A stretch of DNA of 64,000 nt from Sipunculus nudus (taxonomy: Eukaryota > Annelida > Sipuncula > Golfingiida > Sipunculidae): assembly GCA_026874595.1 (NCBI GenBank), contig CM049309.1, positions 69,920,926 to 69,984,925 on the forward strand. Direction: 5' to 3'. This document shows, piece by piece, positions 59,001-63,326 of this stretch (its first letter is position 1; each line of letters starts with the position of its first letter). The position numbers and the translations under genes were made by a program. The notes beneath the pieces are model-generated. The model was not told the origin of the DNA. It saw nothing but the letters and a program-made list of their open reading frames with translations, and made no database searches.

Positions 59001-59566
59001 AAATACAGGGGCACGTCATGGGCACCTCTCAGTGCACACATTTGAGGGGTCTATTTTGTATTTCAGCCCTCATGTCCTGAGCCTCTCCAGTAAGGGCACC
59101 CCTGTTATATGGATCCATGTCCTGTGTCCATAACTTGGGAGATTCACAATTTATAAGTTAGAGTTATAATTACATTAAATTTGTGCAGATGATATTATCT
59201 GGCCTTTGAGTTAATGTTTGAGTTAAACCTTAATTCTGAACTAAAAGTGAATTGAAATAGATACTTTACATATTCAGTTGACTTCCTGATATGTACCAGT
59301 GTTAAGCCATCATCTTTTAATAGAAATATCTCTCGGGGTTTGTTTTGATTGTAAAGGTTCTTGTTTATCACATTTGTTTTTATATAGGACCTTTTGTGAA
59401 TATTAGTAAAACATTTCTTTGGTTATTAAATATTTTATGATGCGAGTTTTCTTTTGTAATTTTTCAGCCAAATAATGGATTAACAGTAGATGGCAAATGT
59501 ACAGACGGGACACTGCTTTCAAATGCGGTTGATGACATTAGAAGATTACTTACTGTGCAATCGTGA
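5383..59566 (+). CDS. AP3D1: AP-3 complex subunit delta, 30 exons, 5' part outside the window
   Basis: The product is the delta large chain of the AP-3 heterotetramer (delta, beta3, mu3, sigma3), which sorts cargo on endosomal or trans-Golgi membranes towards lysosomes and lysosome-related organelles; delta pairs with sigma3 in the part that reads dileucine signals. The spliced frame gives 1152 residues. Residues 1-535 are the alpha-solenoid trunk (Adaptin_N type) and closely resemble vertebrate AP-3 delta, for example PYLRKKAVLIMYKVF, FKLMTSSTNNWVLIKIIKL and CSQSNYQYITNFEW. Residues 536-913 are the charged hinge with lysine-rich blocks and a DDLEFWL motif. Residues 914-1152 are the appendage (SSYSLLGENS, VLDSLN, LKGTITFIVK, SIQGHHICLLVK) ending at TGA 59564-59566. 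All 29 junctions have AG acceptors and GT donors with matching phase. Roughly 130 N-terminal residues are missing because they lie upstream. Identification is by recall of family sequence, not by a search. Confidence 0.95.
6165..6294 (+). CDS. AP3D1: AP3D1 exon 2 (residues 37-80)
   Basis: The acceptor is TTTTTAG and the donor is GTAGGT; the exon ends in phase 1 within a glycine codon. It encodes MTSTKPYLRKKAVLIMYK and then RPAFPRLKEKLEDPDPG, a strongly conserved adaptin trunk stretch. Confidence 0.95.
6295..7026 (+). other. Intron 2, first part, nothing recognised
   Basis: A+T-rich intron with one C/A-rich tract near 6510-6550. The open frames on the minus strand here have no family resemblance. 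Confidence 0.6.
7031..7494. mobile_element. MITE with TTAA flanks, copy 1 (464 bp)
   Basis: The left end AGGGGCCCAATCACCTA and the right end TAGATGAATGGGCACCT are inverted copies matching at 14 of 17 bases. TTAA stands on both sides (7027-7030 and 7495-7498), as in piggyBac-type target duplication. A related copy is at 27368-27814. No transposase frame. Confidence 0.75.
7522..7661 (+). CDS. AP3D1: AP3D1 exon 3 (residues 80-126)
   Basis: The acceptor is TGTGCAG and the donor is GTAAGG; it enters in phase 1 and ends in phase 0. It encodes VQSAAVNVICELARKNPKNY followed by APLFFKLMTSSTNNWVLIK, the adaptin segment shared by all large AP subunits. The 16-kb repeat-filled intron starts right after it. 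Confidence 0.95.
7829..7859. repeat. Perfect 12-bp palindrome at left edge of intron 3 repeat block
   Basis: TATAGTCGCCAG, a 7-base loop ACCTAGG, then CTGGCGACTATA. The same arm occurs in the right-hand orientation at 23365-23375, closing the repeat block. Confidence 0.85.
7882..9150. repeat. 1269-bp tandem unit 1 (type A)
   Basis: It starts at a TTGCTTGCCGGAAATC hairpin and contains a GTTTGTCTGT tract, an AGGTCA cluster (8070-8094) and three TCTCG...CGAGA modules (near 8373, 8827 and 8973), ending with a G+C-rich segment and GGCACAGTCCAGACTTTA. Open frames of 76-114 residues repeat identically in each unit on both strands, but show no codon bias or family match. Confidence 0.93.
9151..10419. 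repeat. 1269-bp tandem unit 2 (type A)
   Basis: Almost base-for-base identical with unit 1; I noticed one difference, TTTTAATTATAC instead of TTTTAGTTATAC. Confidence 0.93.
10420..11688. repeat. 1269-bp tandem unit 3 (type A)
   Basis: I see no difference from unit 2 by reading. Confidence 0.93.
11689..12957. repeat. 1269-bp tandem unit 4 (type A)
   Basis: As units 2 and 3, with GTCTTGTAAAATC for GTCTCGTAAAATC. It is followed by an extra 72-bp copy of the unit start (12958-13029). Confidence 0.93.
12958..13029. repeat. 72-bp local duplication of the unit start
   Basis: The hairpin-plus-GTTTG segment that starts unit 5 is repeated directly before it. It stops in the GTTTG tract, where the sequence jumps back to TTGCTTGCC. 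Confidence 0.9.
13030..14299. repeat. 1270-bp tandem unit 5 (type B)
   Basis: Same frame of features as type A, but about 200 bases (roughly 13340-13545) are replaced by a strongly different version (GTGTAGCTGATTCAAATTGG, ACAAGTACTGCAAGA). Elsewhere it is close to type A. Confidence 0.92.
14300..15569. repeat. 1270-bp tandem unit 6 (type B)
   Basis: Near-identical with unit 5, carrying the same B cassette; a one-base insertion (CCTGAAAG) and GAAATACCC distinguish it. Confidence 0.92.
15570..16838. repeat. 1269-bp tandem unit 7 (type B)
   Basis: Near-identical with units 5 and 6. It is followed by a 68-bp partial copy of the unit start (16839-16906). Confidence 0.92.
16839..18460. repeat. 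Diverged last unit (unit 8) with five TCTCG modules
   Basis: After a 68-bp duplicate of the hairpin start, 16907-18460 is a diverged relative of the unit. It carries five TCTCG...ATCTCG...CGAGA modules (near 17390, 17844, 17990, 18140 and 18296) where the young units keep three. It ends in GGCGGCAG-like sequence as they do. It looks like the older, longer form of the element. Confidence 0.8.
18461..18723 (+). other. Intron 3 spacer between arrays
   Basis: No match to the flanking arrays and no exon. Confidence 0.5.
18724..20960. repeat. Tandem array, about 367-bp unit, six copies
   Basis: Copies are marked by GTTGAGCCAAATGCTTGG at 18816 (diverged), 19181, 19549, 19916, 20290 and about 20654 (diverged), a spacing of 364-374 bp. 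Each has CAGCCAGTGGGTGTAAATGG, AACTGGCCTGAAATCAG and CAGATTTGAGG before a G run of variable length (for example G16 at 20191-20206). The outer copies are the most diverged. Confidence 0.93.
20961..22935. other. Intron 3, unidentified, probably repeat-derived
   Basis: A T/G homopolymer block lies at 21118-21170. GAGCCCGTCCCA at 21390 and again near 22224 is followed by loosely similar sequence (TCTTAAATTT further on), suggesting two old copies of a dispersed element. No transposase or other protein family is recognised in the short frames. Confidence 0.45.
22960..23030. repeat. (GTCT)n microsatellite
   Basis: An uninterrupted run of GTCT units followed by interrupted GTCTCT units. The open frames through it (Leu, Ser, Val, Cys runs) are artefacts. 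Confidence 0.95.
23163..23375. repeat. Partial, diverged copy of the 1.27-kb unit head with terminal CTGGCGACTAT
   Basis: GTTTGTCTGTTTGTCC, GCTACAGGTCGCAATTTTG, CCTCGGAGCCTATTGTTTTT and a GGTC/GGTCA run follow the order of unit 8. It ends at CTGGCGACTAT (23365-23375), the inverted partner of the motif at 7829. Confidence 0.75.
23706..23779 (+). CDS. AP3D1: AP3D1 exon 4 (residues 127-151)
   Basis: The acceptor is TTTTCCAG and the donor is GTGAGG; the exon starts in phase 0 and ends in phase 2. It encodes FGALTPLEPRLGKKLIEPLT and NLIH, continuing directly from exon 3 as in vertebrate AP-3 delta, which shows that intron 3 is removed despite its size. Confidence 0.95.
24178..24227 (+). CDS. AP3D1: AP3D1 exon 5 (residues 151-168)
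   Basis: The acceptor is TTTTGTAG and the donor is GTGAGT; 50 bp, entering in phase 2 and ending in phase 1. It encodes STSAMSLLYECINTVIA, conserved trunk sequence. It is too short to appear as an open frame on its own and was found by reading on from exon 4. Confidence 0.93.
24228..24740 (+). other. Intron 5, first part, nothing recognised
   Basis: A+T-rich sequence with no repeat or exon that I can identify. Confidence 0.5.
24750..25035 (+). mobile_element. tRNA-derived SINE
   Basis: The head has an A-box-like TGGTTAAGCGTGC (24770) and a B-box GGGTTCGCATC (24808), about 37 bases apart, as in an RNA polymerase III promoter. The body ends with GGCCTGAAAGACCAGG. A second copy lies at 4998-5210. 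It is not a functional tRNA: no acceptor stem closes. Confidence 0.7.
25036..27367 (+). other. Intron 5, middle, nothing recognised
   Basis: Low-G+C intron; short frames only; no array and no exon. Confidence 0.5.
27368..27814. mobile_element. MITE, copy 2 (447 bp)
   Basis: The ends AGGGGCCCAATCACCTA and TAGGTGAATGGGCACCT match the element at 7031-7494, and the interior aligns throughout (AAAAATAGGCCA, CATGTTGTTGATAAACAAG). The right flank is TTAA; the left flank is AAAT, so the target duplication has decayed. Confidence 0.75.
28076..28125 (+). CDS. AP3D1: AP3D1 exon 6 (residues 168-184)
   Basis: The acceptor is CTTACAG after a T/C-rich tract and the donor is GTACCA, the weakest donor of the trunk exons; 50 bp. 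It encodes VLVSISSGIPNHSASIQ, matching AP-3 delta in order. Confidence 0.92.
28126..30739 (+). other. Intron 6, no feature except a C15A13 tract
   Basis: C15 followed by A13 at 28540-28567. No exon or repeat family is recognised elsewhere in this 2.6-kb intron. Confidence 0.5.
30740..30788 (+). CDS. AP3D1: AP3D1 exon 7 (residues 185-201)
   Basis: The acceptor is ATGCAG and the donor is GTAAGT; 49 bp, ending in phase 1. It encodes LCVQKLRILIEDSDQN, the conserved adaptin sequence just before the KYLGL motif of the next exon. Confidence 0.93.
31113..31258 (+). CDS. AP3D1: AP3D1 exon 8 (residues 201-249)
   Basis: The acceptor is TTGACAG and the donor is GTAAGT. It encodes KYLGLLAMSKILKTHPKSVQ and CLDDKDESIRLRSLDLLYGM. 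The 'KYLGL...D...IR..AL(S)DLL' pattern is the classic large-adaptin signature. The frame runs on past the donor, but that extension does not resemble adaptin. Confidence 0.95.
31652..31800 (+). CDS. AP3D1: AP3D1 exon 9 (residues 250-299)
   Basis: The acceptor is TTTCTAG and the donor is GTATGT; it ends in phase 2 within a tryptophan codon. It encodes VSKKNLMEIVKKLMVHMDKA and SKIIEICSQSNYQYITNFEW, among the best-conserved AP-3 delta stretches. Confidence 0.95.
31801..32491 (+). other. Intron 9, internal degenerate repeat
   Basis: Near 32036-32390, segments of the type ATGGATTT-(A/T)...AAAACTCA(C/A) and GAGGTCAGAGGT recur about every 120 bases, a decayed repeat similar in style to dispersed repeat B. 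Confidence 0.45.
32492..32618 (+). CDS. AP3D1: AP3D1 exon 10 (residues 299-341)
   Basis: The acceptor is TTCCACAG and the donor is GTAAGA. It encodes YVSILVELTRMEGTRHGKLI and MLDVAIRVQAIRPFAVGQM, trunk helices collinear with vertebrate AP-3 delta. Confidence 0.95.
33046..33149 (+). CDS. AP3D1: AP3D1 exon 11 (residues 342-376)
   Basis: The acceptor is TTTTCCAG and the donor is GTGAGC; it ends in phase 2 within a serine codon. It encodes AILLENSHVLANNSQRNGIC and EVLYAAAWICGEFS. The WICGE(F/Y) pattern is typical of large adaptins. Confidence 0.95.
33555..33996. mobile_element. MITE with TA flanks, Tc1/mariner-like ends (442 bp)
   Basis: The left end TACTGTGGTTGCC and the right end GCTAACCACAGTA are inverted copies, and the similarity continues inwards for about 40 bases (TTCGCGAGG against CCTCGCAAA; TTTCGCG on both sides). 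TA stands on each side (33553-33554, 33997-33998). The interior is non-coding, with CGCGAAAATGAAACCCTC occurring twice. Confidence 0.8.
34537..34768 (+). CDS. AP3D1: AP3D1 exon 12 (residues 376-453)
   Basis: The acceptor is AATTTTAG and the donor is GTGAGT. It encodes RAKVTTLPGHIQSVFVQNII, KLYASI, an acidic insert (ETEEDDD) and FVQSADLEVQER, the late trunk. Frame and phase continue into exon 13. Confidence 0.95.
35430..35677 (+). CDS. AP3D1: AP3D1 exon 13 (residues 454-536), end of trunk
   Basis: The acceptor is TTTTGTAG and the donor is GTCTGT; it ends in phase 2. It encodes ACCILQLMKYVKKLQ, then GDLNPVAPKAQRKVPVPEGL and DKWINEPPSESEDEE. The PVAPKAQ(K/R)KVPVPEGL-D-WINEP run is specific to AP-3 delta and separates it from the alpha, gamma and epsilon chains. 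Confidence 0.95.
36447..36507 (+). CDS. AP3D1: AP3D1 exon 14 (residues 536-556)
   Basis: The acceptor is CCTGACAG and the donor is GTATGA; 61 bp. It encodes RSTYQSENKKTYEPTEEELE, the start of the charged hinge; the EEEL pattern matches the vertebrate hinge at this position. Phase 0 at its end joins exon 15. Confidence 0.9.
36538..37890. repeat. Dispersed repeat A, long copy with internal duplication
   Basis: It starts with the palindrome TAGCTCAG...CTGAGCTA (36538-36570) and a (CCGT)n tract (36585-36640). Two versions of one about 680-bp segment follow (AAATTCGGCAT at 36679 and 37362; TTTGACCATGGCACGTTT at 37139 and 37815). The window start holds a third version. Confidence 0.8.
37891..39778 (+). 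other. Intron 14, remainder, nothing recognised but a short shared motif
   Basis: GTGACCCATAGGTCCCTTGT at 39164 also occurs at 1360, beside dispersed repeat B. Otherwise A+T-rich intron. Confidence 0.5.
39779..39841 (+). CDS. AP3D1: AP3D1 exon 15 (residues 557-577)
   Basis: The acceptor is GGTTTCAG and the donor is GTGAGA; 63 bp, phase 0 at both ends. It encodes RREQRKMEQMNNPHYLKPDG, equivalent to the vertebrate R(R)xxRKxEQxNNPxY stretch. Its last bases, with the donor, form the first unit of a degenerate 44-bp array in intron 15. Confidence 0.92.
39828..40285. repeat. Degenerate 44-bp array that begins with the exon 15 donor
   Basis: The last exon bases CCTGATGGCAAG plus the donor GTGAGATATCATG form unit 1. 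Diverged copies put a GTGAGA-like site at about 39879, 39923, 39967, 40012, 40052, 40097, 40141, 40185 and 40231. Intact GTGAGAT occurs at 40052 (after AAG), 40097 and 40185, and GCGAGAT at 40231. Confidence 0.85.
40823..41833. mobile_element. Dispersed repeat B, full-length copy, non-coding
   Basis: It starts with AGCCCTCAGCC (in a local palindrome) and ends near GGCTGAGGGCTTT (41792), inverted relative to the start. Inside are three versions of a 280-302-bp segment (GTGAGCGGGATATCT at 40905, 41185 and 41487), each with TGACCTTGACCT or a close variant. The end lies 36 bases before exon 16. No protein is encoded. Confidence 0.75.
41870..41951 (+). CDS. AP3D1: AP3D1 exon 16 (residues 578-605)
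   Basis: The acceptor is TGTTTACAG and the donor is GTAAAA; it ends in phase 1. It encodes RTDQNSLNNMESVPIAELDL and SVPLHVPG; the VP(I/V)xxxDLSVPLxVPG motif is conserved in animal AP-3 delta. Confidence 0.93.
41952..45160 (+). other. Intron 16, first part, nothing recognised
   Basis: 3.2 kb of A+T-rich sequence with only short, non-conserved frames. Confidence 0.5.
45166..45410. repeat. Fragment of a CTCCGCCAAGG-type dispersed repeat
   Basis: CCTCCGCCAAGG at 45178 and GTTGCTAACAGACAGACGGA near 45362 are the two recognisable ends of a repeat style also present at 63327. The copy is truncated and has no right inverted end. Confidence 0.5.
45678..45862 (+). CDS. AP3D1: AP3D1 exon 17 (residues 605-666), lysine-rich hinge
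   Basis: The acceptor is GCTTCAG and the donor is GTATGA. It encodes LTSSDKYLVLAKEQQ, a basic block (REKDRKKKRKHKKGKK) and SSDSENDIPVHHV, matching the vertebrate SDQYV...KRRKKRKEK...ESDEDI order. The G+C-richer lysine and arginine codons contrast with the A+T-rich intron. Confidence 0.92.
45863..46718 (+). other. Intron 17, part before the array
   Basis: No exon or repeat recognised. The last bases (ATCAGAATGTG...AAAATTAATCT) resemble the junction part of the array unit and may be where the duplication started. Confidence 0.5.
46719..49416 (+). repeat. Splice-acceptor array: 25 copies of the exon 18 3' splice site, 107-108-bp unit
   Basis: Each unit carries GACATGATTCTAATGAAGAA (branch-site-like CTAAT), CTTTTTGTTTCAG, and then exon-like GGTGTAAGTGTATCAG. 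AG-proximal exon starts are at 46811, 46919, 47027, 47134, 47241, 47349 and 47457, then every 108 bases to 49401. The 24 upstream copies all read GTAAGT; only the last, true exon reads GTAAAA. Two units are 107 bp. The array makes up three quarters of intron 17. Confidence 0.97.
49401..49480 (+). CDS. AP3D1: AP3D1 exon 18 (residues 667-693)
   Basis: The acceptor is TTTTTGTTTCAG and the donor is GTGAGT; it ends in phase 2. It encodes GVKVSDGEEDERNKNDPHKQ and LDINLDE, equivalent to the acidic DEDDKDPNDPYRALDIDLD stretch of vertebrates. This acceptor is the last of 25 near-identical copies in a 2.7-kb array; only this copy reads GGTGTAAAAGTATCAGATGG and stays open. Confidence 0.92.
49906..50074 (+). 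CDS. AP3D1: AP3D1 exon 19 (residues 693-749)
   Basis: The acceptor is TGTTACAG and the donor is GTTAGT. It encodes PLREDEQIPMRTHRI, GAPPPVEDGE and a basic tail (KKKHRREKDRKGKSDKKK). It follows LDINLDE of exon 18 just as LDIDLDKPL runs in vertebrates. Confidence 0.9.
50616..50741 (+). CDS. AP3D1: AP3D1 exon 20 (residues 750-791)
   Basis: The acceptor is CTCAAACAG and the donor is GTAAGG; phase 0 at both ends. It encodes KKERREREHGKEEPNL, TGEEETPDKS and NIGRGDHAESK, low-complexity hinge. The assignment rests on frame, splice sites and composition, since this part of the hinge is poorly conserved. Confidence 0.82.
51158..51338. repeat. Direct duplication of about 89 bp in intron 20
   Basis: GATAAATGGTGGAGGCAATA, GTAGATACAGTGACATAC and CTTTAGTCAC occur twice in tandem with few differences. 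No splice site is included. Confidence 0.9.
51339..52156 (+). other. Intron 20, second part, nothing recognised but a C15 tract
   Basis: C15 at 51838-51852 followed by a short CA run. No exon. Confidence 0.5.
52157..52189 (+). CDS. AP3D1: AP3D1 exon 21, 33-bp small exon (residues 792-802)
   Basis: The acceptor is TTGTTGTAG. The chosen donor is GTAGGT at 52190, because it alone gives phase 0; GT at 52188 or 52194 would put the next exon out of frame. It encodes SPEEEKDAIPG. Both neighbours are phase 0, so this exon could be skipped without a frame change; its inclusion is less certain than the rest. Confidence 0.65.
52190..52710 (+). other. Intron 21, nothing recognised
   Basis: A+T-rich; no repeat or exon. 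The short GTCTGTCTGTCTG run near 52240 is ordinary simple sequence. Confidence 0.5.
52711..52878 (+). CDS. AP3D1: AP3D1 exon 22 (residues 803-858), DDLEFWL motif
   Basis: The acceptor is CCTCCACAG and the donor is GTAGGT; phase 0 at both ends. It encodes ADDLEFWLTNSTAAAATANE, a proline- and alanine-rich linker (PPPAATPTAPRTPE) and an acidic end (EAEDEADE). The DDLEFWL box followed by a Pro/Ala linker matches longer AP-3 delta isoforms as I recall them. Confidence 0.88.
53588..54520. mobile_element. Non-autonomous element rich in GACCGTWATT motifs (about 930 bp)
   Basis: The left end TACATTAGAACGCCTG and the right end CAGGTGTTGTACTGTA are loose inverted copies, with GGGTCA and TGACCG further in. 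The two flanks contain many variants of GACCGTTATTGAGGC in both orientations. The 92-residue frame at 54050-54328 has no family resemblance. Confidence 0.55.
54638..54802 (+). CDS. AP3D1: AP3D1 exon 23 (residues 859-913), lysine block
   Basis: The acceptor is CTACTCCAG and the donor is GTAAGT; phase 0 at both ends. It encodes KTKKKKKKDKKEKKERKEKK and then SEYEEAEGITTPSKEDV and VTTPANLKFP, the end of the hinge. The last 36 coding bases plus the donor are the first unit of a 41-bp tandem array running into intron 23. Confidence 0.88.
54767..55032 (+). repeat. 41-bp tandem array starting at the exon 23 donor
   Basis: Units start at 54767, 54808, 54849, 54890, 54931, 54973 and 55014 (TCAAGTGTCACCACACCAGC, then CTTAAAATTCCCT and GTAAG). 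Donor positions are 54803 (GTAAGT, the real one), 54844 (GTTAAT), 54885 and 54926 (GTAAGT), 54968 and 55009 (GCAAGT). Unit 1 is coding except for its last five bases. Confidence 0.93.
55231..55278 (+). CDS. AP3D1: AP3D1 exon 24 (residues 914-929), start of appendage
   Basis: The acceptor is CTTTGTAG and the donor is GTAAGT; 48 bp, phase 0 at both ends. It encodes PMSSYSLLGENSSLKM, matching the SSYSLLAENSYVKM start of the vertebrate C-terminal domain. Confidence 0.93.
55762..55866. repeat. 51-bp tandem duplication before exon 25
   Basis: ATTAATTCTTCCTTGGTTTA and GGCCTACTTACATTGTTG occur twice, 51 bases apart, ending about 15 bases before the exon 25 acceptor. The acceptor itself is not duplicated. 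Confidence 0.9.
55882..56019 (+). CDS. AP3D1: AP3D1 exon 25 (residues 930-975)
   Basis: The acceptor is TAACTGCAG and the donor is GTAAGT. It encodes TYETRVSPQHSGQVIVSVIF and FNVLDSLNTKLARG; the LEL/F-VLDSLN-(A/T)-(R/K) pattern fits the beta-sandwich of the delta appendage. Confidence 0.93.
56020..56810 (+). other. Intron 25, nothing recognised
   Basis: A+T-rich, with loose internal recurrence of TATTTAA-(G/T)AAA. No exon. Confidence 0.5.
56811..56914 (+). repeat. 52-bp tandem duplication of the exon 26 acceptor
   Basis: TGGTGTATATTAA, TGTTTCAG and ATGGGTGCTAGCA occur at 56811-56862 and 56863-56914. The first copy puts an acceptor at 56843 and the second is the real exon start at 56896. Confidence 0.92.
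56896..57036 (+). CDS. AP3D1: AP3D1 exon 26 (residues 976-1022)
   Basis: The acceptor is ATGTTTCAG at 56887-56895 and the donor is GTTAGT. It encodes MGASSHDCVKVPFVLLPGAQ, NEGQFAFTVNSINMPQKLKG and TITFIVK, collinear with vertebrate delta (NEAQYVFTI, QKLKGTLSFI). A second copy of the acceptor and exon start lies 52 bp upstream; using it would shift the frame, so 56896 is chosen. Confidence 0.93.
57037..57667 (+). other. Intron 26, nothing recognised
   Basis: The exon 26 frame stays open for 91 codons past the donor (to 57309). Its composition there is intron-like and the continuing AP-3 delta sequence resumes at 57668, so it is a chance read-through. Confidence 0.6.
57668..57753 (+). CDS. AP3D1: AP3D1 exon 27 (residues 1023-1051)
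   Basis: The acceptor is ACATTTCAG and the donor is GTAAGT; it ends in phase 2. It encodes SDEGSTQEKIDFKLHLPVTS and YLVGMPCSS, matching NDEGATHEKLDFRL of vertebrates. Confidence 0.93.
58253..58377 (+). CDS. AP3D1: AP3D1 exon 28 (residues 1051-1093)
   Basis: The acceptor is TTGTTTCAG and the donor is GTAAAT; it ends in phase 1. It encodes DAFANLLSSGELPEKSSLKF and FHVVLAKICFFAHFT, the penultimate part of the appendage (SDAFAKLLESGDL and LLAKICFHHHF in vertebrates). Confidence 0.93.
58826..58908 (+). CDS. AP3D1: AP3D1 exon 29 (residues 1093-1120)
   Basis: The acceptor is GTGTTACAG and the donor is GTAAGT. It encodes VVEQVDSSASLYSKSIQGHH and ICLLVKQL, strongly matching VVERVDSCASMYSRSIQGHH of vertebrates. 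Confidence 0.95.
58909..59467 (+). other. Intron 29, nothing recognised
   Basis: A+T-rich, with two loose copies of CTAAAA-TTACAAAATA (58946, 58989). Confidence 0.5.
59468..59566 (+). CDS. AP3D1: AP3D1 last exon, 30 (residues 1121-1152 and stop)
   Basis: The acceptor is AATTTTTCAG. It encodes PNNGLTVDGKCTDGTLLSNA and DDIRRLLTVQS and then TGA at 59564. The VDGKC(S/T)D(S/G)TLLSN motif and the distance to the stop match the vertebrate C terminus, so the end is complete. Confidence 0.95.
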   Translation, partial: PNNGLTVDGKCTDGTLLSNAVDDIRRLLTVQS

Positions 59567-59867
59567 TCTCTGTGAGCTCCTGCAGGAACTAGCTCGCTTA
59601 TGAAATTGTGATAATACTGAAGAATACAGCCAACTGTACAAAGGAGTACTCTATCTGAATCATGGAACTGTACCAAGGCAGGACTTGTGACACCGAGGTG
59701 TGAAAATTACCAGCAGTAACTATGACGCCTTTTGGCACATGCCCTATGATTGATATTCGTTTGATGTTCATATCTGTACAGAACCTTAGTTTAGGTACAG
59801 AATGTTGTAGCCAGTCACATGACCACCACCATAATGATTCCTGCATCAGTACCATTCAGGTACTACA

Positions 59868-59873
59868 AATAAA
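59868..59873 (+). terminator. Candidate proximal poly(A) signal AATAAA
   Basis: Hexamer about 300 bases after the AP3D1 stop; it would give a short 3' UTR. Downstream GT-rich sequence (TTTTGTGTGTGGTGG near 59928) is somewhat distant. Confidence 0.35.
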
Positions 59874-62800
59874 ACATCCAGTTTCATTTGACAGGTGTCA
59901 TTCAAACTTCAGTTATTGAAACCTAATTTTGTGTGTGGTGGCACTTTTTTCATTTGAAAATCTGCAGCCTGTATGGGGGATAATGTGCTTCTAATGCAGT
60001 TTTCACTACTGTCAGCACATAGGTGTTAAGCTGTGGTTGTCCAGTTGACAGACCATAATCTGACCATTTTTATAATGTGATGGTGCCGGTAGTTACAAAT
60101 AGGGTCACAACAGCTGAAATAGGAGCATCCCAGCATGGCATTTGCTGATCTTAAGACTGCTGATAGAGATTAAAAATGTTCTAGAGAATAAAAATACTGC
60201 AGGTAAATTCTCTAGCTTTGGGGGTACTAATTTTATTTGGTTACACTGTGGTCAGCCTTCTGTGTTATTGTATGTACACAACTGGAAAGTTTCTTGATGA
60301 TGATGCAGTGCACAGGCAGTTGCGACAGCCATAAAGCCCACAGTGTCATTGGCATTTGTTGTGGAATCTTTTAAAATAGTTAGGCAAATATATTTATGGG
60401 CCATGATGTATAAATATATTTAGGCAAAACTTGCATGCCTGGATATATAAGTACTGCAGGCAAATATCAATATTGATGCCTTGTAATAGCAGTTCAGAAC
60501 TTAGTAAACAGGATGCTTAACCAGAAGAGGTTGATATAGTGACTGAGATTTCAATAATTGGATGAACTGAAACATTTACCTTAATATTATGTGGGGCCTG
60601 TGTAATGGGATAATTAAATGCCACTGTTTTCACTTTAATGATACTCAAAGTCTTCAGATGAGCTTTGTGTAGTTCATTGTGTTCAGGCATTGGCACAAAT
60701 GTTAATAAGATGACATGAATATGCATAAAATTATAAACGTTATTTAGAGAATACCTTTTGCTTTGCCCCATTTCTCTTTTCATTGTGTCCCAGGATCTGT
60801 AAATTAGCTGTCATTATGTCTTTTCTTTAATTAAACATGCTATCTGCTGACGATGAAATATTATCCTCTGTACTGGCAACATTGTTTTTGTTGGTGATTT
60901 GACAGTCAAAAGTGTATATGTATAATAATCATTCCAGCTGGACTTTGTGGGTTCCAGTGTCAGTAGGTTACACATTGTACACTTTGTGATACATGTATAT
61001 GGTTGGAATGGAATAGCCCTGTTAAGTCTATTAAGTATTATGATTGTATTAGTCTGTTGCCTATGTGAGTAGGTCCATGATAGAAATGCCTTTACATATA
61101 CTAACTTTCTTTAGTGATAGATTGAAGTATAAAGAAAATTTATCTATAAAAGGCAATGTCATCACAAACATAGTGACACACTTATATATGGCACTGTTAG
61201 ATCTATTAATTTCTTGCAGACTTGTTGAGGTACACATACATACGTTTGGGATGTAGTACTGGCAAACTTACCTAACTTATCAGTCTTTTTTCCATTACAA
61301 TATGATGCATATCAAGTTAAATGATTTCATTATATCCTTTATTGTTTGCAGACTGTAGTCAAAGGAGGCTTAAAAAGGTCCTTGCGGAAAATACTCACCT
61401 GAACATTGTCATAAAAAGAGGATCTCTCATTAGCTTTTATAAGCTTGAAATGTTAAGGACCACTATATTACAGTGTACATAAAGTCACCCTTGTTTCCCA
61501 TTTATTTATCTCCAAACCCCAGTCCCCCTCCCACCGACCTATGTACCCTAGCTGGCATTACACTAGGGCATGTAGAATACATTTAATGCATATTTATCAT
61601 CTGAAACAAATTACTCCAAACCCAGAATTCCAAGGGTTTGCAGCTTGCTCATGTCAAAGTTCAAGTAATTTGCATGAGCCTTTGATATCAACCAATCATG
61701 TACAGAGCTGCAAAATTTATCATTTTCCATTGTTGCCAAAGTGAAGACTGGATGTACAGAAAAATGTTCTCAAGTTTAAGATGTAAAATGTGAGGGGGCT
61801 GTGCCTCTTGGTATAGGTTTGAATTTAATCCTTTCAGTTTAAAACCAAGCATATATGCACATTTGGAGAAAACAACATTTTGAGGAAGGCTACATCTGAT
61901 GTATCCTTCACGCATTATGTTGAAATGTGTAAACATCACCAAAGGGATGATGTTCGGTGTGTATATCATGAGAAAACTCTCCAACATCAGCTTAACTCAA
62001 AGAAGAATAAATAGGAATCATATGCTTTTTGTTCTGTTCTTTAGGATTTGTTAATTATGCACAAATGCACATTGGCTCTTTAAGCCGGTATTCATACAAA
62101 TGCACAGATTTTCTTGCATAAGCACAAGCTCTACAGTAATGTCCTTCCTTTAGGTTTTGTGCTCTGGACAATAATCAGTATTTCTTTTGAAAGCAAATTT
62201 TCTCTGGAGATTGGTTCCTTTATTTTTAATACTCATGCTTTAAGATGTCTTGATCTGTCTTAGTATAGATATCTGATCAAATAACCAAATTTTGACTCAG
62301 CACAGTAATCTCTATTCAAAGATCAGTTCTCTTTTTATCTAGCACACACAATTAGTTGGAGAAATAACTGCATTACCTGCCTGTTGAAAATTGTATTACC
62401 TTTCTCAGTTTCATGTTTCATTACAGCTTTGTGTTTGTACCAACAGTAACAATACTTATAGCTGGTCATCGAGTCCTGTAAGTAAAGACTAGCTTGTCTC
62501 AGCAGACATTGAAAATACAAAGACTGAGATGTAAGAAAGAACCAACTGCCATGACATGGATCAATTCAGGATTATTTTTGAAGGGTGTGCACAGTAAGCT
62601 TAACTTGGTGACACCCCCTGATCCAGCCTGGTCATATTAGCACTTGATTGACATACAACCAGTGTCTTGGGTTCTTGTCACAGACATCTCATTATCTGGC
62701 TCTCCGTATGAAATATGAACACGCCACAAGAATCAATTTGCCATTTATTTTTGTAAGTAATGCAAGGTCTTCTAGCCCTCTACCCTTTGTGCTTAAAATG

Positions 62801-63326
62801 GTGTAATATTAAACTTTAACAGGAATCATAATTTAAGAGCATTCAATAAGAAAACGTGATCAATCTGATGATGCTTTGCTTGTCCTTCATATAATGTTCA
62901 TATCTTAGCCAGTAAGACATCATTAAGGAGGTTTAATGTACAGGAAATTATTGCTGTTGCATAATTAAGCTTGTGAATAAAGGCAGTGTGCGTGGCAACC
63001 TTAACTTATCACTGTTCAACATACAGACATGTATTTAATTAAACATCACATTACGCAGGTTGTGCATCAACTTTTGCTGATAACTAAACTATCTGCTAGT
63101 GGACATGCACGCCAATTTTCTTGTACATTGTGTGTTCAGGGATCTTGCAAGACGTCTTGTGCTATGCACCAAATGTTTATTTAACTCTGCAGGCCGCCGT
63201 CAGTGGGGAGTCCATGTTATATTGTTAGGACTGTTAGGTGGTAGCCTGGAGAGGACTCTGTTGTGCTGTTCTAGGTAGTTTGGTCTTCCTGTCCTGTGGA
63301 ATTTACCTCCTGTAATTGATATATAT